64,000 nt of DNA from Clostridium weizhouense (GCF_019431045.1 NZ_JAHXPT010000015.1:1-64000); one strand, 5' to 3'; shown: positions 33,902-43,391, counted from the stretch's first letter. Translations and numbers: made by a program. The notes: a model not told the origin generated them from the sequence alone.

Positions 33902-35908
33902 TTATATTTTGAATTTATCAACTAAATAAGATAAAGTCTTAGAGGCTTTTTTATTTTTGTGAGATTTATTAAGTATTAAATTATTTTTATTACTTATATT
34001 CATTATGTTTTCAGTTATTAAGTTAGAATAATCAGTTACACTAGAAATTGATGATGTTAAATCCTCAATAGCACTAGATATTTGTTCTACTGATTCAGAA
34101 ATATCATTTGAATTATTTGTAAAATTAGAAGTAATGTCTTTAAATGTTATTCCAGCATTTTTATAATTAAGTGTTATATTTATTACATTATCATAATTTT
34201 TAATTATGTCTTTTTCTAAAACATCTAATAAATAACTAGAGGATGATGATAATTCTTTAACAGCTTTTAAAACTTCGGTTATTACTAATTGAATATTATT
34301 AACTGATTCAGTAGATTGTTGAGCAAGTTTAGTTATTTCGTTAGCTACAATAGTAAATCCCTTTCCATCTTCTCCAGCTCTTGCAGCTTCAATAGCTGCA
34401 TTTAATGATAATAAATTTGTTTGTTTTGAAATATCAAGTATACTATTTGCCATATCTGATATATTTTCAACAACTTTTACTTTATTTAAGGATGTCCTTA
34501 AATCATGACTAGCGTTAATATAAATTTTTTTAATATGTTTTTTTGATTTTAGTGTTTCTTCATGAATATCACTTGCATCTAGCTCTATTTTATTTGCTAA
34601 ATTTAATCCTTCAGTAGCTTTTATTACACAAGATTTTGTATTATCATTTACAGTTTGACACATTGCACTTGTTTCTTGTAATGCAGAAGCAGATTCTTGC
34701 ATGTTTGCAGAGATTTCAGCTATTGATTCAACCACTTTCTCAATTTCTTCAGAAATAGAAATAAGCATATTATCCATTTCGTTACTACTAGAGAAAATTT
34801 TATTGCTTTCATCTTTTACTAAAGTCATAGCATTATTTAAAGAATAAACACTTTCATTTAATGAGTTGATTACATGTCCAAAATCATCATTTTTAATTGA
34901 TTTACCTATATAAGTAAGATTACAAGAGGATAGTTCAGAGGCATATTTTTTTATATTAAATAATTCTTTAGAAATATTATTTTTAATAAACAAAGATACA
35001 AAAATTCCTACAATAATAGTAAATAAAGATATTATTATTTGATTAATACCTGTCTTTACAGAATCATACATTATCTCTTCTTTGGTTACAGTAAGACCTA
35101 GTGACCAAGGTGTTCCAGAAACTGGTGTATATGCTACGAATGTATCTTTTCCATCAAGAGAATATATTTCTATATTAGAAATACCTTCCCCCATTTTTTT
35201 AACTAATTCTTTTAAGCTAGAATCTTTTTTAGAAGAACTAACAATATTAGTTTCATTAAATACAAGATCCATGTTTTTATGAGCAACATACTGACCAGAT
35301 TTATTTAATAAAAATGCATAACCAGTTTTACCTACTTTTACATCTTGAACTATTTTATTTACATTTTTTAAATCTAATGTTCCACATATTGTACCAATCA
35401 TTTTTCCATTATTATCTTTAATAGGATAAGTTAATGTTATGATTGATTCTTTTTCATTTTGTTTTATAAAAGGTTCTGTTATAAAAGGTTCACCTTTACT
35501 AGCTTTTATAAAGAAATCTTCTTTTGATAAATCAGTAGTTTTATTTGTATCTGCAAGATAAGCTATTCCGTCCATATCCATTATAAAGAGGTTATCAAAA
35601 TTCCATTTTTCAATTTCATGTAAAAGCACATCGTGTTGTAGCTCCCAATTCATTGATTGTATCTCTGGAAGTTCAGATATATTATGAATTTCTGTGATTT
35701 TGTTTTCTAACTCTCTTGTAATAAAACTAGCACTGTCTTTAGTTCTAGCAGTTAAGTAATCTCTAGTTAATTTATCTAATGTATTTCTTGATTGAAAAAA
35801 AGAAATATAAGATAGAAAAAATGCAATAAGTACAACTAAAGAAGTTATACAAAGCATTATTTTTGTACCTACACTAATAGAGATAGTTTTTTTAAAAAAT
35901 TTTTTCAT
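33902..35908 (-). CDS. Methyl-accepting chemotaxis protein with dCache sensor
   Basis: About 668 residues. TM1 (about 13-33), an extracytoplasmic double-Cache sensor (about 35-300; typical DPYYDPRT-like [36 protein letters not shown] and [12 protein letters not shown] segments), TM2 (about 303-325), a short HAMP-like linker and the signalling hairpin tip [33 protein letters not shown]. It senses a small external ligand and drives CheA. An upstream ORF extension is rejected because AAGGAG lies nine bases before the ATG at 35908. No che genes are nearby. Confidence 0.93.
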   Translation of the reverse strand: MKKFFKKTISISVGTKIMLCITSLVVLIAFFLSYISFFQSRNTLDKLTRDYLTARTKDSASFITRELENKITEIHNISELPEIQSMNWELQHDVLLHEIEKWNFDNLFIMDMDGIAYLADTNKTTDLSKEDFFIKASKGEPFITEPFIKQNEKESIITLTYPIKDNNGKMIGTICGTLDLKNVNKIVQDVKVGKTGYAFLLNKSGQYVAHKNMDLVFNETNIVSSSKKDSSLKELVKKMGEGISNIEIYSLDGKDTFVAYTPVSGTPWSLGLTVTKEEIMYDSVKTGINQIIISLFTIIVGIFVSLFIKNNISKELFNIKKYASELSSCNLTYIGKSIKNDDFGHVINSLNESVYSLNNAMTLVKDESNKIFSSSNEMDNMLISISEEIEKVVESIAEISANMQESASALQETSAMCQTVNDNTKSCVIKATEGLNLANKIELDASDIHEETLKSKKHIKKIYINASHDLRTSLNKVKVVENISDMANSILDISKQTNLLSLNAAIEAARAGEDGKGFTIVANEITKLAQQSTESVNNIQLVITEVLKAVKELSSSSSYLLDVLEKDIIKNYDNVINITLNYKNAGITFKDITSNFTNNSNDISESVEQISSAIEDLTSSISSVTDYSNLITENIMNISNKNNLILNKSHKNKKASKTLSYLVDKFKI

Positions 35909-36124
35909 GTTGTTTTTCTCCTTAAATGTCATCCTAAAATTAATCTTTAAGATTAAAATGAAAATTATTACATGGAAAAGTATAATATTATTTGAAATAA
36001 TTTTCAATTGATTTACTTAAAAGCTGTACATAGACAATTTATTATCATATAATTTATCATTTTGTAATTATTAGTGTATAATAAGTATAAGATTTAAGGG
36101 AAAAAAGAAAGGTGGAGAAAGCCT

Positions 36125-37750
36125 TTGGGATATACAGCTTTATATAGAGAATGGAGACCAAAGACATTTAGTGATGTGGTTGGGCAAGAACATATTACCA
36201 CAACATTAAAAAATGAAATTTTAAATGATAGAATTGCACATGCATACCTTTTTTGTGGAACAAGAGGAACAGGAAAAACTTCAACAGCTAAGGTAATGGC
36301 AAAGGCATTAAATTGTCTTGATTTAAGAGATGGTGAACCTTGTAATGAATGCGAAATGTGTAAAAAAATAAATGATGGTTTATCAATTGATGTTACAGAA
36401 TTAGATGCTGCATCTAATAATGGTATAGATAGAATTAGGGATATTATAGATGATACTAAATATCCACCTCAAGAAGGAAAATATAAAATATATATACTAG
36501 ATGAGGTTCATATGTTATCAACTGGTGCTGTTAATGCATTTTTAAAGACATTAGAAGAACCTCCAAGTAATGTAATATTTATATTAGCAACAACAGATCC
36601 TCAAAAGCTTCCTATAACTATATTATCTAGATGTCAAAGATTTGATTTTAAGAGAATAAACCAACAAGAAATTTCCACTAGATTAAGAATAATAACAAAA
36701 GCACAGGGAGTACTTGTTGATGATAAGAGTTTAGATTTAATTGCTAGAGTAGCAGATGGAGCTATGAGAGACTCTTTAAGTATATTAGATCAAGCAATTG
36801 CAATGGGAGATAATCATATTAAATATGAAGATTTAATAAGCATACTTGGTCTTGTTACAAATCAATATTTATTTGACATAACTGATGCAGTAATAGATAG
36901 AAACATTGAAAAATCTATGGTTATAATTGATCAGCTTGTTTACTCAGGTAAAGATATGCATTTATTTATTAAGGACTTAATAGAACATTTTAGAAATTTA
37001 CTAATGGTTAAGGTTTCAAATAAACCAGAGGAAATTTTAGACATGTCTTTAGAAAATATAGATATGATTAAAGAGCAAGGAAAAAGAATTAGGGTTGAAG
37101 AAATAATGAGAGCAATCAGAATTCTTCAAGAAAGTGAAACTAATTCTAAAGTAAGTAAGCAAAGCAGATTATACCTAGAGCTTAGTATAATAAAAATGTG
37201 TAAAATAGAATATGACACTTCAAGTGAAGTGATGCTTGTGAGAATAAATAAACTAGAAGAAAATTTAAAAAGTGGAAAAATTAAAGTGGAAAAACAAACA
37301 GAATCTGTAACCAAAGAAGAAAATTTAGAATATAAACTTCCTATTAGAGAAAAAGTAAAAGAAGAGAATAAACCAGAAGAAGAGGAAGCAGAAGTAAATA
37401 GTGGATCGACTTTAACAATAGATAATATTAAAAGAGCTTGGTCAGAGATTTTAGAAGCATTTAAAGCAAGAAGAGCTATGGTTGTTTATGCATCTATTGT
37501 TACTGCAAAACCATATAAATTCCAAAATGGAATTGTTACTTTAATGTATGAGGAAGATTATGCATTTAATAAAAATAGGTTAGAAAAGCAAGAAAATAAA
37601 AAAGTTGTTAATGAGGTATTTTCTGATGTATTAAAAGACAAAATAATAGTTAGATATGATATTAAAAGTTCTAAATCTAATAATTTAAGTAAAGAAGATA
37701 TGCTAAAGCAGAGATTAGATGGAGTGCCATTTGAGATATTAGATGAATAG
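36125..37750 (+). CDS. dnaX: DNA polymerase III subunit gamma/tau
   Basis: A 541-residue clamp-loader ATPase. YREWRPKTFSDVVGQEH starts the AAA+ domain, followed by Walker A GTRGTGKTSTAK, a zinc module (CLDLRDGEPCNECEMC), DEVH Walker B (YILDEVHMLS) and the SRC sensor (ILSRCQRFDF). After about residue 365 a charged linker leads to a tau-like C-terminal domain (about 415-541). The start is TTG, well spaced from AAGGTGGAG. It heads dnaX-ybaB-recR. No frameshift slippery site (A AAA AAG) stands out. Confidence 0.95.
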   Translation: MGYTALYREWRPKTFSDVVGQEHITTTLKNEILNDRIAHAYLFCGTRGTGKTSTAKVMAKALNCLDLRDGEPCNECEMCKKINDGLSIDVTELDAASNNGIDRIRDIIDDTKYPPQEGKYKIYILDEVHMLSTGAVNAFLKTLEEPPSNVIFILATTDPQKLPITILSRCQRFDFKRINQQEISTRLRIITKAQGVLVDDKSLDLIARVADGAMRDSLSILDQAIAMGDNHIKYEDLISILGLVTNQYLFDITDAVIDRNIEKSMVIIDQLVYSGKDMHLFIKDLIEHFRNLLMVKVSNKPEEILDMSLENIDMIKEQGKRIRVEEIMRAIRILQESETNSKVSKQSRLYLELSIIKMCKIEYDTSSEVMLVRINKLEENLKSGKIKVEKQTESVTKEENLEYKLPIREKVKEENKPEEEEAEVNSGSTLTIDNIKRAWSEILEAFKARRAMVVYASIVTAKPYKFQNGIVTLMYEEDYAFNKNRLEKQENKKVVNEVFSDVLKDKIIVRYDIKSSKSNNLSKEDMLKQRLDGVPFEILDE

Positions 37751-37913
37751 AAATTAAGATATTTTTTTTAATTCTAGTAGAGTTATTTATGTAAAAGGAG
37801 GATATTATAGATAATTATAACTATCTTTTATGTAAGTAATGTATTTTATATAGTAAAGAATAAGAAAATGTTTTATAATAAAGGTTAGAAAATTTATTAA
37901 GAGGAGGATTTGT

Positions 37914-38255
37914 ATGGCAAGAGGAGGATTCCCTGGTGGTTTCGGGGGAGGAAATATGAATAATCTTATGAAACAAGCGCAAAAGCTTCAAAAACAAATG
38001 GAAGATATGCAAAAAGAGCTTGAAGTAAAAGAATTTGAATCATCAGTAGGTGGCGGTGCTATCTCAGTAACTGTAACTGGTAAAAAAGAAGTGAAATCAA
38101 TTAATATAAAGCCTGAAGTTGTAGATCCAGATGATGTAGAAATGCTTGAAGATTTAGTACTTACTGCAATTAATGAAGCATTAAGAAAAGCAGAAGAAGA
38201 AACTAGTAGCAAAATGGGCAAATTAACAGGCGGAATGCCAGGTGGATTATTTTAA
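37914..38255 (+). CDS. YbaB/EbfC family nucleoid-associated protein
   Basis: A 113-residue YbaB/EbfC protein with a Gly-rich start ([34 protein letters not shown]), the [21 protein letters not shown] core and a Gly-rich tail GGMPGGLF. These dimers bind DNA and are almost always found between dnaX and recR, as here. GAGGAGG precedes the ATG. The 163 bp between dnaX and this gene contain an extra GGAGG without an ORF. Confidence 0.95.
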   Translation: MARGGFPGGFGGGNMNNLMKQAQKLQKQMEDMQKELEVKEFESSVGGGAISVTVTGKKEVKSINIKPEVVDPDDVEMLEDLVLTAINEALRKAEEETSSKMGKLTGGMPGGLF

Positions 38256-38276
38256 TAATTAAAGCCTAAGCAATGT

Positions 38277-38323
38277 AAAGCATACAGAACAGAGGGAACT
38301 CCTTCGAGCTGTATGCTTTTAAC
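38277..38323 (+). terminator. Hairpin between ybaB and recR
   Basis: AAAGCATACAG (38277-38287) pairs exactly with CTGTATGCTTT (38309-38319), followed by TAACTTT. It may reduce readthrough into recR. Confidence 0.6.
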
Positions 38324-38389
38324 TTTAGAAATTATAAAGTATAGTTTTGTATTTTAGTTCAAATTATTTGATTTAAGGAGTAATGTAAA

Positions 38390-38986
38390 ATGGAATTTTA
38401 TCCCGTAGCCATAGAAAAATTAATAGAAGAATTTGCAAAGCTGCCAAGCATAGGAAAAAAGACTGCTCAAAGATTAACCTTACATATTTTAAATCTTCCA
38501 GATGATGAAGTAAGGGAATTTGCAACTGCTTTGGTTAAAGCAAAAGGAACAATTAAATACTGCTCAGTATGTGGGAATTTTACTGATTCTGATCCTTGTC
38601 CAGTATGTTCAAATCCTAGTAGAGATAAAGAAATAATATGTGTAGTAGAGCAACCTAAAGATATTATGACTATGGAAAAGGTTAAGGAGTATAATGGTCT
38701 ATATCATGTATTACATGGAAATATATCTCCAATGCAAGGGAGAGGACCACAAGATATTAAGATAAGAGAGCTTGTTGCAAGAATGAGCGCAGATATAAAA
38801 GAAGTAATATTAGCAACTAATCCTAATATAGAAGGAGAAGCAACTGCTATGTATATAGCAAAAGTTTTAAAACCACTTGATGTAAAAGTAACTAGAATTG
38901 CAGCTGGAATTCCTGTTGGTGGAGATTTAGAATATGCTGACGAAGTAACATTATCAAAAGCAATGGAAGGCAGAAAAGAAATATAA
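38390..38986 (+). CDS. recR: Recombination mediator protein RecR
   Basis: A 198-residue RecR of standard length. A helix-hairpin-helix ([18 protein letters not shown]-like [15 protein letters not shown]), a four-Cys zinc finger ([16 protein letters not shown]) and a Toprim domain ([14 protein letters not shown] to [12 protein letters not shown]) occur in order. It loads RecA at gaps together with RecF/RecO. AAGGAG precedes the ATG. It follows ybaB, and the yaaL-bofA genes lie downstream. Confidence 0.97.
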   Translation: MEFYPVAIEKLIEEFAKLPSIGKKTAQRLTLHILNLPDDEVREFATALVKAKGTIKYCSVCGNFTDSDPCPVCSNPSRDKEIICVVEQPKDIMTMEKVKEYNGLYHVLHGNISPMQGRGPQDIKIRELVARMSADIKEVILATNPNIEGEATAMYIAKVLKPLDVKVTRIAAGIPVGGDLEYADEVTLSKAMEGRKEI

Positions 38987-38991
38987 TAAAA

Positions 38992-39022
38992 AAGGAACCC
39001 AATGTATGTAATCGGGTTCCTG
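38992..39022 (-). terminator. Hairpin behind recR with T-run only on the - strand
   Basis: AGGAACCC (38993-39000) and GGGTTCCT (39014-39021) form an 8-bp stem. On the - strand it is followed by TTTTTTTAT, on the + strand by GAAAAAGG. It may stop antisense transcription or simply structure the recR 3' end. Confidence 0.45.
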
Positions 39023-39039
39023 AAAAAGGTGTTATATAG

Positions 39040-39204
39040 ATGGGAGTTAGAACTTTTTTGTTTGATATGAGTGAAAAGCTTCTTATGCTAATAATATATG
39101 AGCTCAATAAAAAAGTGTTACCACTTATAAGGCACATTCAAAAAAATAATATACCAGTATGCTTGTTTATTTTATGTCAGACTTTGTTACTAAGTCTCAC
39201 TTAA
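39040..39204 (+). CDS. Possible small ORF between recR and yaaL
   Basis: 54 codons starting MGVRTFLFDMSEKLLML and ending LCQTLLLSLT, with AAAGGTG about eight bases upstream of the ATG. A hydrophobic helix is predicted at the C-terminus. No family is recognised, and it may be chance. It lies in the 387-bp gap between recR and the DUF2508 gene. Confidence 0.25.
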   Translation: MGVRTFLFDMSEKLLMLIIYELNKKVLPLIRHIQKNNIPVCLFILCQTLLLSLT

Positions 39205-39373
39205 TATCTAACTATTAGCAAGCCTTAGCTTCTCGTCTAAAACAAAATATACATTGCATCTTTGATTGATTATTTTCTTTCATATGCCTAAAATAAAAAT
39301 ATAAAACATAAATATAAGTATACTCAATCCAAAATATGGATAAAATTCTAATAAGATATTTGGAGGTGAGTAT

Positions 39374-39649
39374 ATGAATAAAATAAAAATATTGGAATAT
39401 TTAATGGAAAATATAGATGGTGATGATTTAAATGATCAACTTATTGAGGAATTAGAACAGGCAAAATCAGAAATGGATTCGGCTAGAAGTATGTTTGATA
39501 ATGTTAATGATTCTAAGTTGATCGAAGTGGCAATTTTTGCAGAAGAGGTGGCTAAAAAAAGGTATGAATACTTATTACGCCTAGCAAAAGCAAAGGGAAT
39601 TAAGGTAAACCATAATTATATATTACAAAAAAATATTTCAGTAAAATAA
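39374..39649 (+). CDS. DUF2508 (YaaL-like) protein
   Basis: A 91-residue, highly charged helical protein. The segment ELEQAKSEMDSARSMFDNVNDSKLIEVAIFAEEVAKKRYEYLLRLAKAKGI matches DUF2508/YaaL, which in spore formers sits between recR and bofA. GGAGGTGA precedes the ATG. Role unknown; likely cotranscribed with bofA, which begins 21 bases downstream. Confidence 0.85.
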   Translation: MNKIKILEYLMENIDGDDLNDQLIEELEQAKSEMDSARSMFDNVNDSKLIEVAIFAEEVAKKRYEYLLRLAKAKGIKVNHNYILQKNISVK

Positions 39650-39670
39650 TTATGAGATGGGGGACTAAAT

Positions 39671-39919
39671 ATGAGTGAACAATATTTGATATATGGATTA
39701 ATAGGAATAGTACTATTATTTCTAATAGTTAAATTATTAAAATGGCCATTAAAAGTAATTTTAAATGGAGTTCTAGGAGTTATTATATTGTATATAGTAA
39801 ATTTAGTTGGAGCAAATTTTAATTTTACTTTGCCAATTAATCCTATTACAGCTTTAATTGCAGGTTTTTTAGGAATACCAGGAGTGATAGCTTTGGCTAT
39901 AATACAAGTATTTTTATAA
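39671..39919 (+). CDS. bofA: Pro-sigmaK processing inhibitor BofA
   Basis: An 82-residue protein with two membrane helices (about 6-25 and 32-48) and the C-terminal BofA segment LPINPITALIAGFLGIPGVIALAIIQVFL. BofA holds the SpoIVFB protease inactive in the outer forespore membrane until the SpoIVB signal arrives. Its presence says the host sporulates. It follows yaaL, as in Bacillus and other clostridia. Confidence 0.93.
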   Translation: MSEQYLIYGLIGIVLLFLIVKLLKWPLKVILNGVLGVIILYIVNLVGANFNFTLPINPITALIAGFLGIPGVIALAIIQVFL

Positions 39920-39984
39920 ATGCATAAATTATAAATATATATTTACAACTTAATATGAAATATATAATTTGATAATTAATATAA

Positions 39985-40051
39985 ATAGAGTCTGCTATTT
40001 AAGATAACTTGTTTAAAGTTATTAATATAAATAGTACAGGCTCTATTTTAT
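39985..40051 (+). terminator. yaaL-bofA terminator
   Basis: ATAGAGTCTGCTATTT (39985-40000) pairs with AAATAGTACAGGCTCTAT (40029-40046), with a small bulge, followed by TTTATT. Confidence 0.7.
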
Positions 40052-40078
40052 TAATATAGTATAAATTTTAATGAAATA

Positions 40079-40225
40079 TTAATTTGCACATAATCCTGAA
40101 AATGGTAAATTATCTATTAATAATATTTTATGACCTTGATTTGCAAACTACCCATCTAAATTAATAGCTGTTGTAGTCTTTCCTACTCTACCTTTAGCAT
40201 TAATTATAGATATAATATCACGCAT
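40079..40225 (-). pseudogene. ParA/Soj ATPase N-terminal fragment
   Basis: Read on the - strand from the ATG at 40225, the frame gives MRDIISIINAKGRVGKTTTA INLDG, then a TAG stop, then FANQGHKILLIDNLPFSGLCAN and a TAA. This is the start of a ParA/Soj/MinD-type ATPase: deviant Walker A KGRVGKTTT and Walker A' ILLIDNLP. The second Gly of KGGVGKT is Arg, there is an internal stop, and the remaining 200 or so residues are missing. It is a relic of a plasmid- or mobile-element-borne partition gene, or of a soj copy. Confidence 0.85.
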
Positions 40226-40290
40226 TTATATTTTTCTATTGAACTTTAAAATAATCAATAAAGATTTCGTCCTATTGTTTACAAAATATA

Positions 40291-40319
40291 TTGACACTTT
40301 ATGGAAATGAGTGTATTAT
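40291..40319 (+). promoter_or_regulatory. SigmaA promoter of the TetR-family gene
   Basis: TTGACA (40291-40296), a 17-bp spacer and TATTAT (40314-40319). The predicted start falls inside the adjacent palindrome. Confidence 0.8.
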
Positions 40320-40320
40320 G

Positions 40321-40342
40321 AAATTGAATTCAAATTCAATTT
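40321..40342. promoter_or_regulatory. Probable TetR-type operator
   Basis: AAATTGAATT-CA-AATTCAATTT is a perfect 10-bp inverted repeat covering the transcription start, directly behind the -10 box. This is the expected place for autorepression by the regulator encoded 23 bases downstream. Confidence 0.75.
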
Positions 40343-40364
40343 ATTGTAATTAAAGGAGATTTTT

Positions 40365-41045
40365 ATGAATACTATTGGTTTTACTAAAGCAGAAAAAACA
40401 AAAGATTTAAAGAGAAAATCTATTCTTGAAGCAGCAGCAAAGGTCTTTTCTCAAAAAGGATACATTGAATCTTCAATAAAGGATATTACAAGTGAAGCAT
40501 CTGTATCAGTAGGTTCTTTTTATTCTTACTTTAATAATAAAGAGGAAGTACTAGCACAGATATATCAAGAAATTTCTGATATGAGTTTAAAAGCTGCATC
40601 TGATGCTTCTATGACTGTAAAAGACAATGTTGTTAAAAAATTTACGTTGGCAATGACCAGTGCGATTTGTACATATGTAAATAATAAAGAGTTTTCAAAG
40701 ATACTATTTGTAAAATCTATGGGAATTAATGAATCATTCGAAAAGAAACGTTGGGAGATATTAGATAAGACAAATGTTTATTTAAAAGGAATATTGGCAC
40801 ATTTAAACGAATTCCACTCATCTGGTATTAATGATATTAACGTAACTTCTATTTTACTTACTAACAGCTTATTTGGTGTTATAACCTACTGGCTTGATGA
40901 AAAGCTTGTAAGTAATTTTGAAGATATGATTTTCTCTTTGTGTACTTATCACCTTAGAGCCTTGAATATTGATTTTACAGATGATGAAGTAAATCAATAT
41001 ATACACGAAATACTCACATCAAATTATAAAGAACTTCTGAAATAG
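40365..41045 (+). CDS. TetR/AcrR family transcriptional regulator
   Basis: A 226-residue TetR protein. The N-terminal HTH reads RKSILEAAAKVFSQKGYIESSIKDITSEASVSVGSFYSYFNNKEEVLAQIYQEI (about residues 17-70); the C-terminal ligand domain is divergent. AAAGGAG precedes the ATG. The perfect palindrome over its own start site suggests autorepression, probably also covering the hydrolase gene 29 bases downstream. Ligand unknown; fatty acid or ester-type inducers are common for regulators next to hydrolases (inference). Confidence 0.92.
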   Translation: MNTIGFTKAEKTKDLKRKSILEAAAKVFSQKGYIESSIKDITSEASVSVGSFYSYFNNKEEVLAQIYQEISDMSLKAASDASMTVKDNVVKKFTLAMTSAICTYVNNKEFSKILFVKSMGINESFEKKRWEILDKTNVYLKGILAHLNEFHSSGINDINVTSILLTNSLFGVITYWLDEKLVSNFEDMIFSLCTYHLRALNIDFTDDEVNQYIHEILTSNYKELLK

Positions 41046-41074
41046 AAGAATATAAATTTATGGAGGTGAATATA

Positions 41075-41857
41075 ATGCAAGAATATAGAACTAACGAAAT
41101 TTATGGTGATTTTTATGAAAATGAAGGTAAGCCACTAGTTGTTATTTTAGGTGGTAGTAGACCTGGTCTTCCAACTCCCTTAAGTAAAGAACTGTTGAAT
41201 TATTTAAAACAGAATTATAATGTTTTATTACTAGCATATTTTGGGGTTGGTGATCTACCAAAAACGTTAGAAAGGATTCCAATTGAATACTTTGTGAATT
41301 CTATTAGCTTTATCAAAGAAAAGTATAAAATAGCTGATAATCAAGTAGTTATTATTGGTCAATCTAAAGGTGGAGAAGCTGCTTTACTGTTATCAAATTA
41401 CATAGATTCAGAGATTACTATTGCTTGTGTTGCTGGATGCTACGTATTTCAAGGTTTACCAGTTACTCCTGTTAGCATGAAATCTCCTAAATCTTCATGG
41501 TCATTAAATAATGAGAATTTGCCATATATTAAATTTTACTATGATGAAAATGTTATGAAAGAGGTAGAGAATAAGAATTATTGTAAATGTTATGAAATGT
41601 CTATAGAAAATAATTTTAATAAAGATGCATTGATTAATATTGACAACTATACAGGAAAAATATTATTTCTTTCAGCTGAAAATGACAAGTTCTGGCCAAG
41701 TAAAAAAATGAGTAATATTTTAGTTGAAAATAGCAAGAATAAAAATAATATTAACCATATTACTTTAGATTTAGATGGTCATTACTTTTTAGATTATGAG
41801 AAATCAGTTAATGAAATAATTAACTTTTTAAAGAGAAATACTGCATTTATTGTTTAA
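41075..41857 (+). CDS. Alpha/beta hydrolase, acyl-CoA thioesterase/BAAT C-terminal-like
   Basis: About 260 residues. The nucleophile elbow is IIGQSKGGEAALLLS (Ser97), in the BAAT_C-type context SKGGE. The acid is likely in FLSAENDKFWPS and the base is His in LDLDGHYFLDYEKSV. These features match the C-terminal catalytic domain of acyl-CoA thioesterases and bile acid-CoA:amino acid acyltransferases, without the usual N-terminal Ig-like domain. The upstream in-frame ATG at 41060 is part of the GGAGGTGA ribosome binding site, so 41075 is used. It is controlled with the TetR gene upstream. Confidence 0.78.
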   Translation: MQEYRTNEIYGDFYENEGKPLVVILGGSRPGLPTPLSKELLNYLKQNYNVLLLAYFGVGDLPKTLERIPIEYFVNSISFIKEKYKIADNQVVIIGQSKGGEAALLLSNYIDSEITIACVAGCYVFQGLPVTPVSMKSPKSSWSLNNENLPYIKFYYDENVMKEVENKNYCKCYEMSIENNFNKDALINIDNYTGKILFLSAENDKFWPSKKMSNILVENSKNKNNINHITLDLDGHYFLDYEKSVNEIINFLKRNTAFIV

Positions 41858-41936
41858 TATTTAAACTCATTTTAATATAAAAAATGAGAATGTAGAAATA
41901 TTATTAATAATGAGTATAGATAGGAAGTGTATGAAT

Positions 41937-42389
41937 ATGATATTTTTAATTTTTTGGTTAATAGGAATTATAACAACAATAATGAATCCTACAATAAGAA
42001 CTGTACAAGCAATATCTACAAATTTGTTGTTCTATCAATTAGTAATAACATTAACTTTAACAGGTGTACAAGGTTTTTTAGGACATGTATTTAAATCAGA
42101 TATGGTAGCAGAGTATATTGGTTGGGAAAAAGGAAGTCCATTTCAAAAAGAATTAGGATATGCTGAATTAGGATATGGAATTGCAGGTGTATTATGTATA
42201 TGGATGGGTAGAGAGTTTTGGTTAGCAGTAATAGTAATAATCAGTCCATTATTTATTGGTGCTGCAATAGTACATTTAAAAGAAATGATGAAAAATAAAA
42301 ATTTTAAGACTGGAAATTCTACTATATTATTGCCTGACTTAATTATACCACTATCACTAATTTCATTATATTTTATATCCGTATTTTAG
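41937..42389 (+). CDS. DUF6790-like integral membrane protein
   Basis: About 150 residues with four membrane segments. The conserved stretch GHVFKSDMVAEYIGWEKGSPFQKELGYAELGYGIAGVL matches small clostridial membrane proteins now grouped as DUF6790 (tentative name). Starts at 41910, 41931 and 41937 are in frame; AGGAAG (41922-41927) is nine bases before 41937, so this is preferred. It could be the last gene of the TetR-hydrolase unit. Function unknown. Confidence 0.68.
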   Translation: MIFLIFWLIGIITTIMNPTIRTVQAISTNLLFYQLVITLTLTGVQGFLGHVFKSDMVAEYIGWEKGSPFQKELGYAELGYGIAGVLCIWMGREFWLAVIVIISPLFIGAAIVHLKEMMKNKNFKTGNSTILLPDLIIPLSLISLYFISVF

Positions 42390-42473
42390 TTAATATTAAC
42401 AGTATTATTAATTTCATCTGTTAACTTACTAATTATATCTTGATATTTCTACTCTCTTTTTGCATGTAATGAC

Positions 42474-42516
42474 TCTCTCTATGTTTGTTAAAATATAAAG
42501 ATTAAACATAGAGAGA
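42474..42516. repeat. Inverted repeat between convergent genes
   Basis: TCTCTCTATGTTT (42474-42486) and AAACATAGAGAGA (42504-42516) are exact complements around a 17-base loop, without a T-run on either side. It separates the DUF6790-like gene (+) from the sigma factor gene (-) and may be a weak terminator. A 15-base direct repeat (CTTTAAGAACATTT twice) follows at 42598-42626, at the sigma gene stop. Confidence 0.5.
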
Positions 42517-42614
42517 ATAACCTATATCTCTTGATTTGAAGATATCTTTAATAACTCATTTTCTATATTACTCTTCTCTTATAATTAAAAATTCTTTTCT
42601 TTAAGAACATTTCT

Positions 42615-43169
42615 TTAAGAACATTTTGTTGTTACATAATTTTTGATAATCTTTAAGCCATAACTCCTTGTTTTATGTACAGCTTGCCTGCTTATTTTAA
42701 GCTTATTAGCTATTTGCATATCTGAATACTCACATAAATAATAATATTTCAAGATTAACTTTTGATGTTCTGTTAAAGCCTTTAAATTTAATAACTCATC
42801 AATAAATAAATTATTATCAATATTATTTTTTACACTAGTATCAAAGTTTTGTTGAATTATATTAATATCTAAAACCATTTCATTATTTTTAATTAGATAA
42901 TACTTTTTACAATGATCAATTGCTTTATTATTTAAAGAAACTTGTATATATTTAACTAATCCACCTTCTGAAAAATTTTTTAATTTATCTAAATCTAATT
43001 TTCTTAACATTTGTATTAAATATATTATTAAATCTGTTTCAGCACCTTCATAAACCATTTTTCTAGAAAGTTTTTTTATTAATAGATTAAATTTATTAAT
43101 AATCGTTAATAACGAATCTTCATCATTTTGTTTAACTCTAGTAATTAAATTATATAAACTCTTTTCCAT
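42615..43169 (-). CDS. TcdR/BotR/UviA-type alternative sigma factor
   Basis: A 184-residue sigma-70 family protein of the clostridial toxin-regulator (group 5) kind. Region 2 reads INKFNLLIKKLSRKMVYEGAETDLIIYLIQMLRKLD, and region 4 ends with the HTH YSDMQIANKLKISRQAVHKTRSYGLKIIK. Both segments closely recall TcdR (KKLSRVLHYEEGETDLIIFF and YSDREISVKLKISRQAVNKAR, from memory). Such factors direct RNA polymerase to toxin or bacteriocin promoters with TTTACA -35 boxes. Its own upstream region has GAGTTTACA-N17-GTTTTT, and the neighbouring endolysin gene has the same signature, so autoregulation is likely. No toxin gene is in the window. Confidence 0.88.
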   Translation of the reverse strand: MEKSLYNLITRVKQNDEDSLLTIINKFNLLIKKLSRKMVYEGAETDLIIYLIQMLRKLDLDKLKNFSEGGLVKYIQVSLNNKAIDHCKKYYLIKNNEMVLDINIIQQNFDTSVKNNIDNNLFIDELLNLKALTEHQKLILKYYYLCEYSDMQIANKLKISRQAVHKTRSYGLKIIKNYVTTKCS

Positions 43170-43204
43170 AAATCCTCATCCTCATTTATTTTAATTTCAT
43201 AAAT

Positions 43205-43236
43205 AAAAACCAAAATTTAGGATAATTTGTAAACTC
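43205..43236 (-). promoter_or_regulatory. Putative group-5 sigma promoter of the sigma factor gene
   Basis: Read on the - strand: GAGTTTACA (43236-43228), exactly 17 bases, GTTTTT (43210-43205); the ATG follows about 36 bases later. The same layout occurs upstream of the endolysin gene at 44381-44350. Confidence 0.65.
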
Positions 43237-43391
43237 GAATTTTAGAAAAAGATTTATATATGTGTTACAAAATAAAAATCATCAATAAATAAAACTATTC
43301 ATTAATACAAATTTCAGAAACGTTTATATTAAGTTGTTTACAAGGTTTGTGCTTATATTAAGCATTATATAATTTTAGATATAAATATAAT

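Noticed and set aside
37801-37840. Orphan AAAAGGAGGATATT ribosome-binding-like sequence before ybaB
   Set aside because: No ATG, GTG or TTG-led frame of useful length follows; ybaB has its own GAGGAGG.
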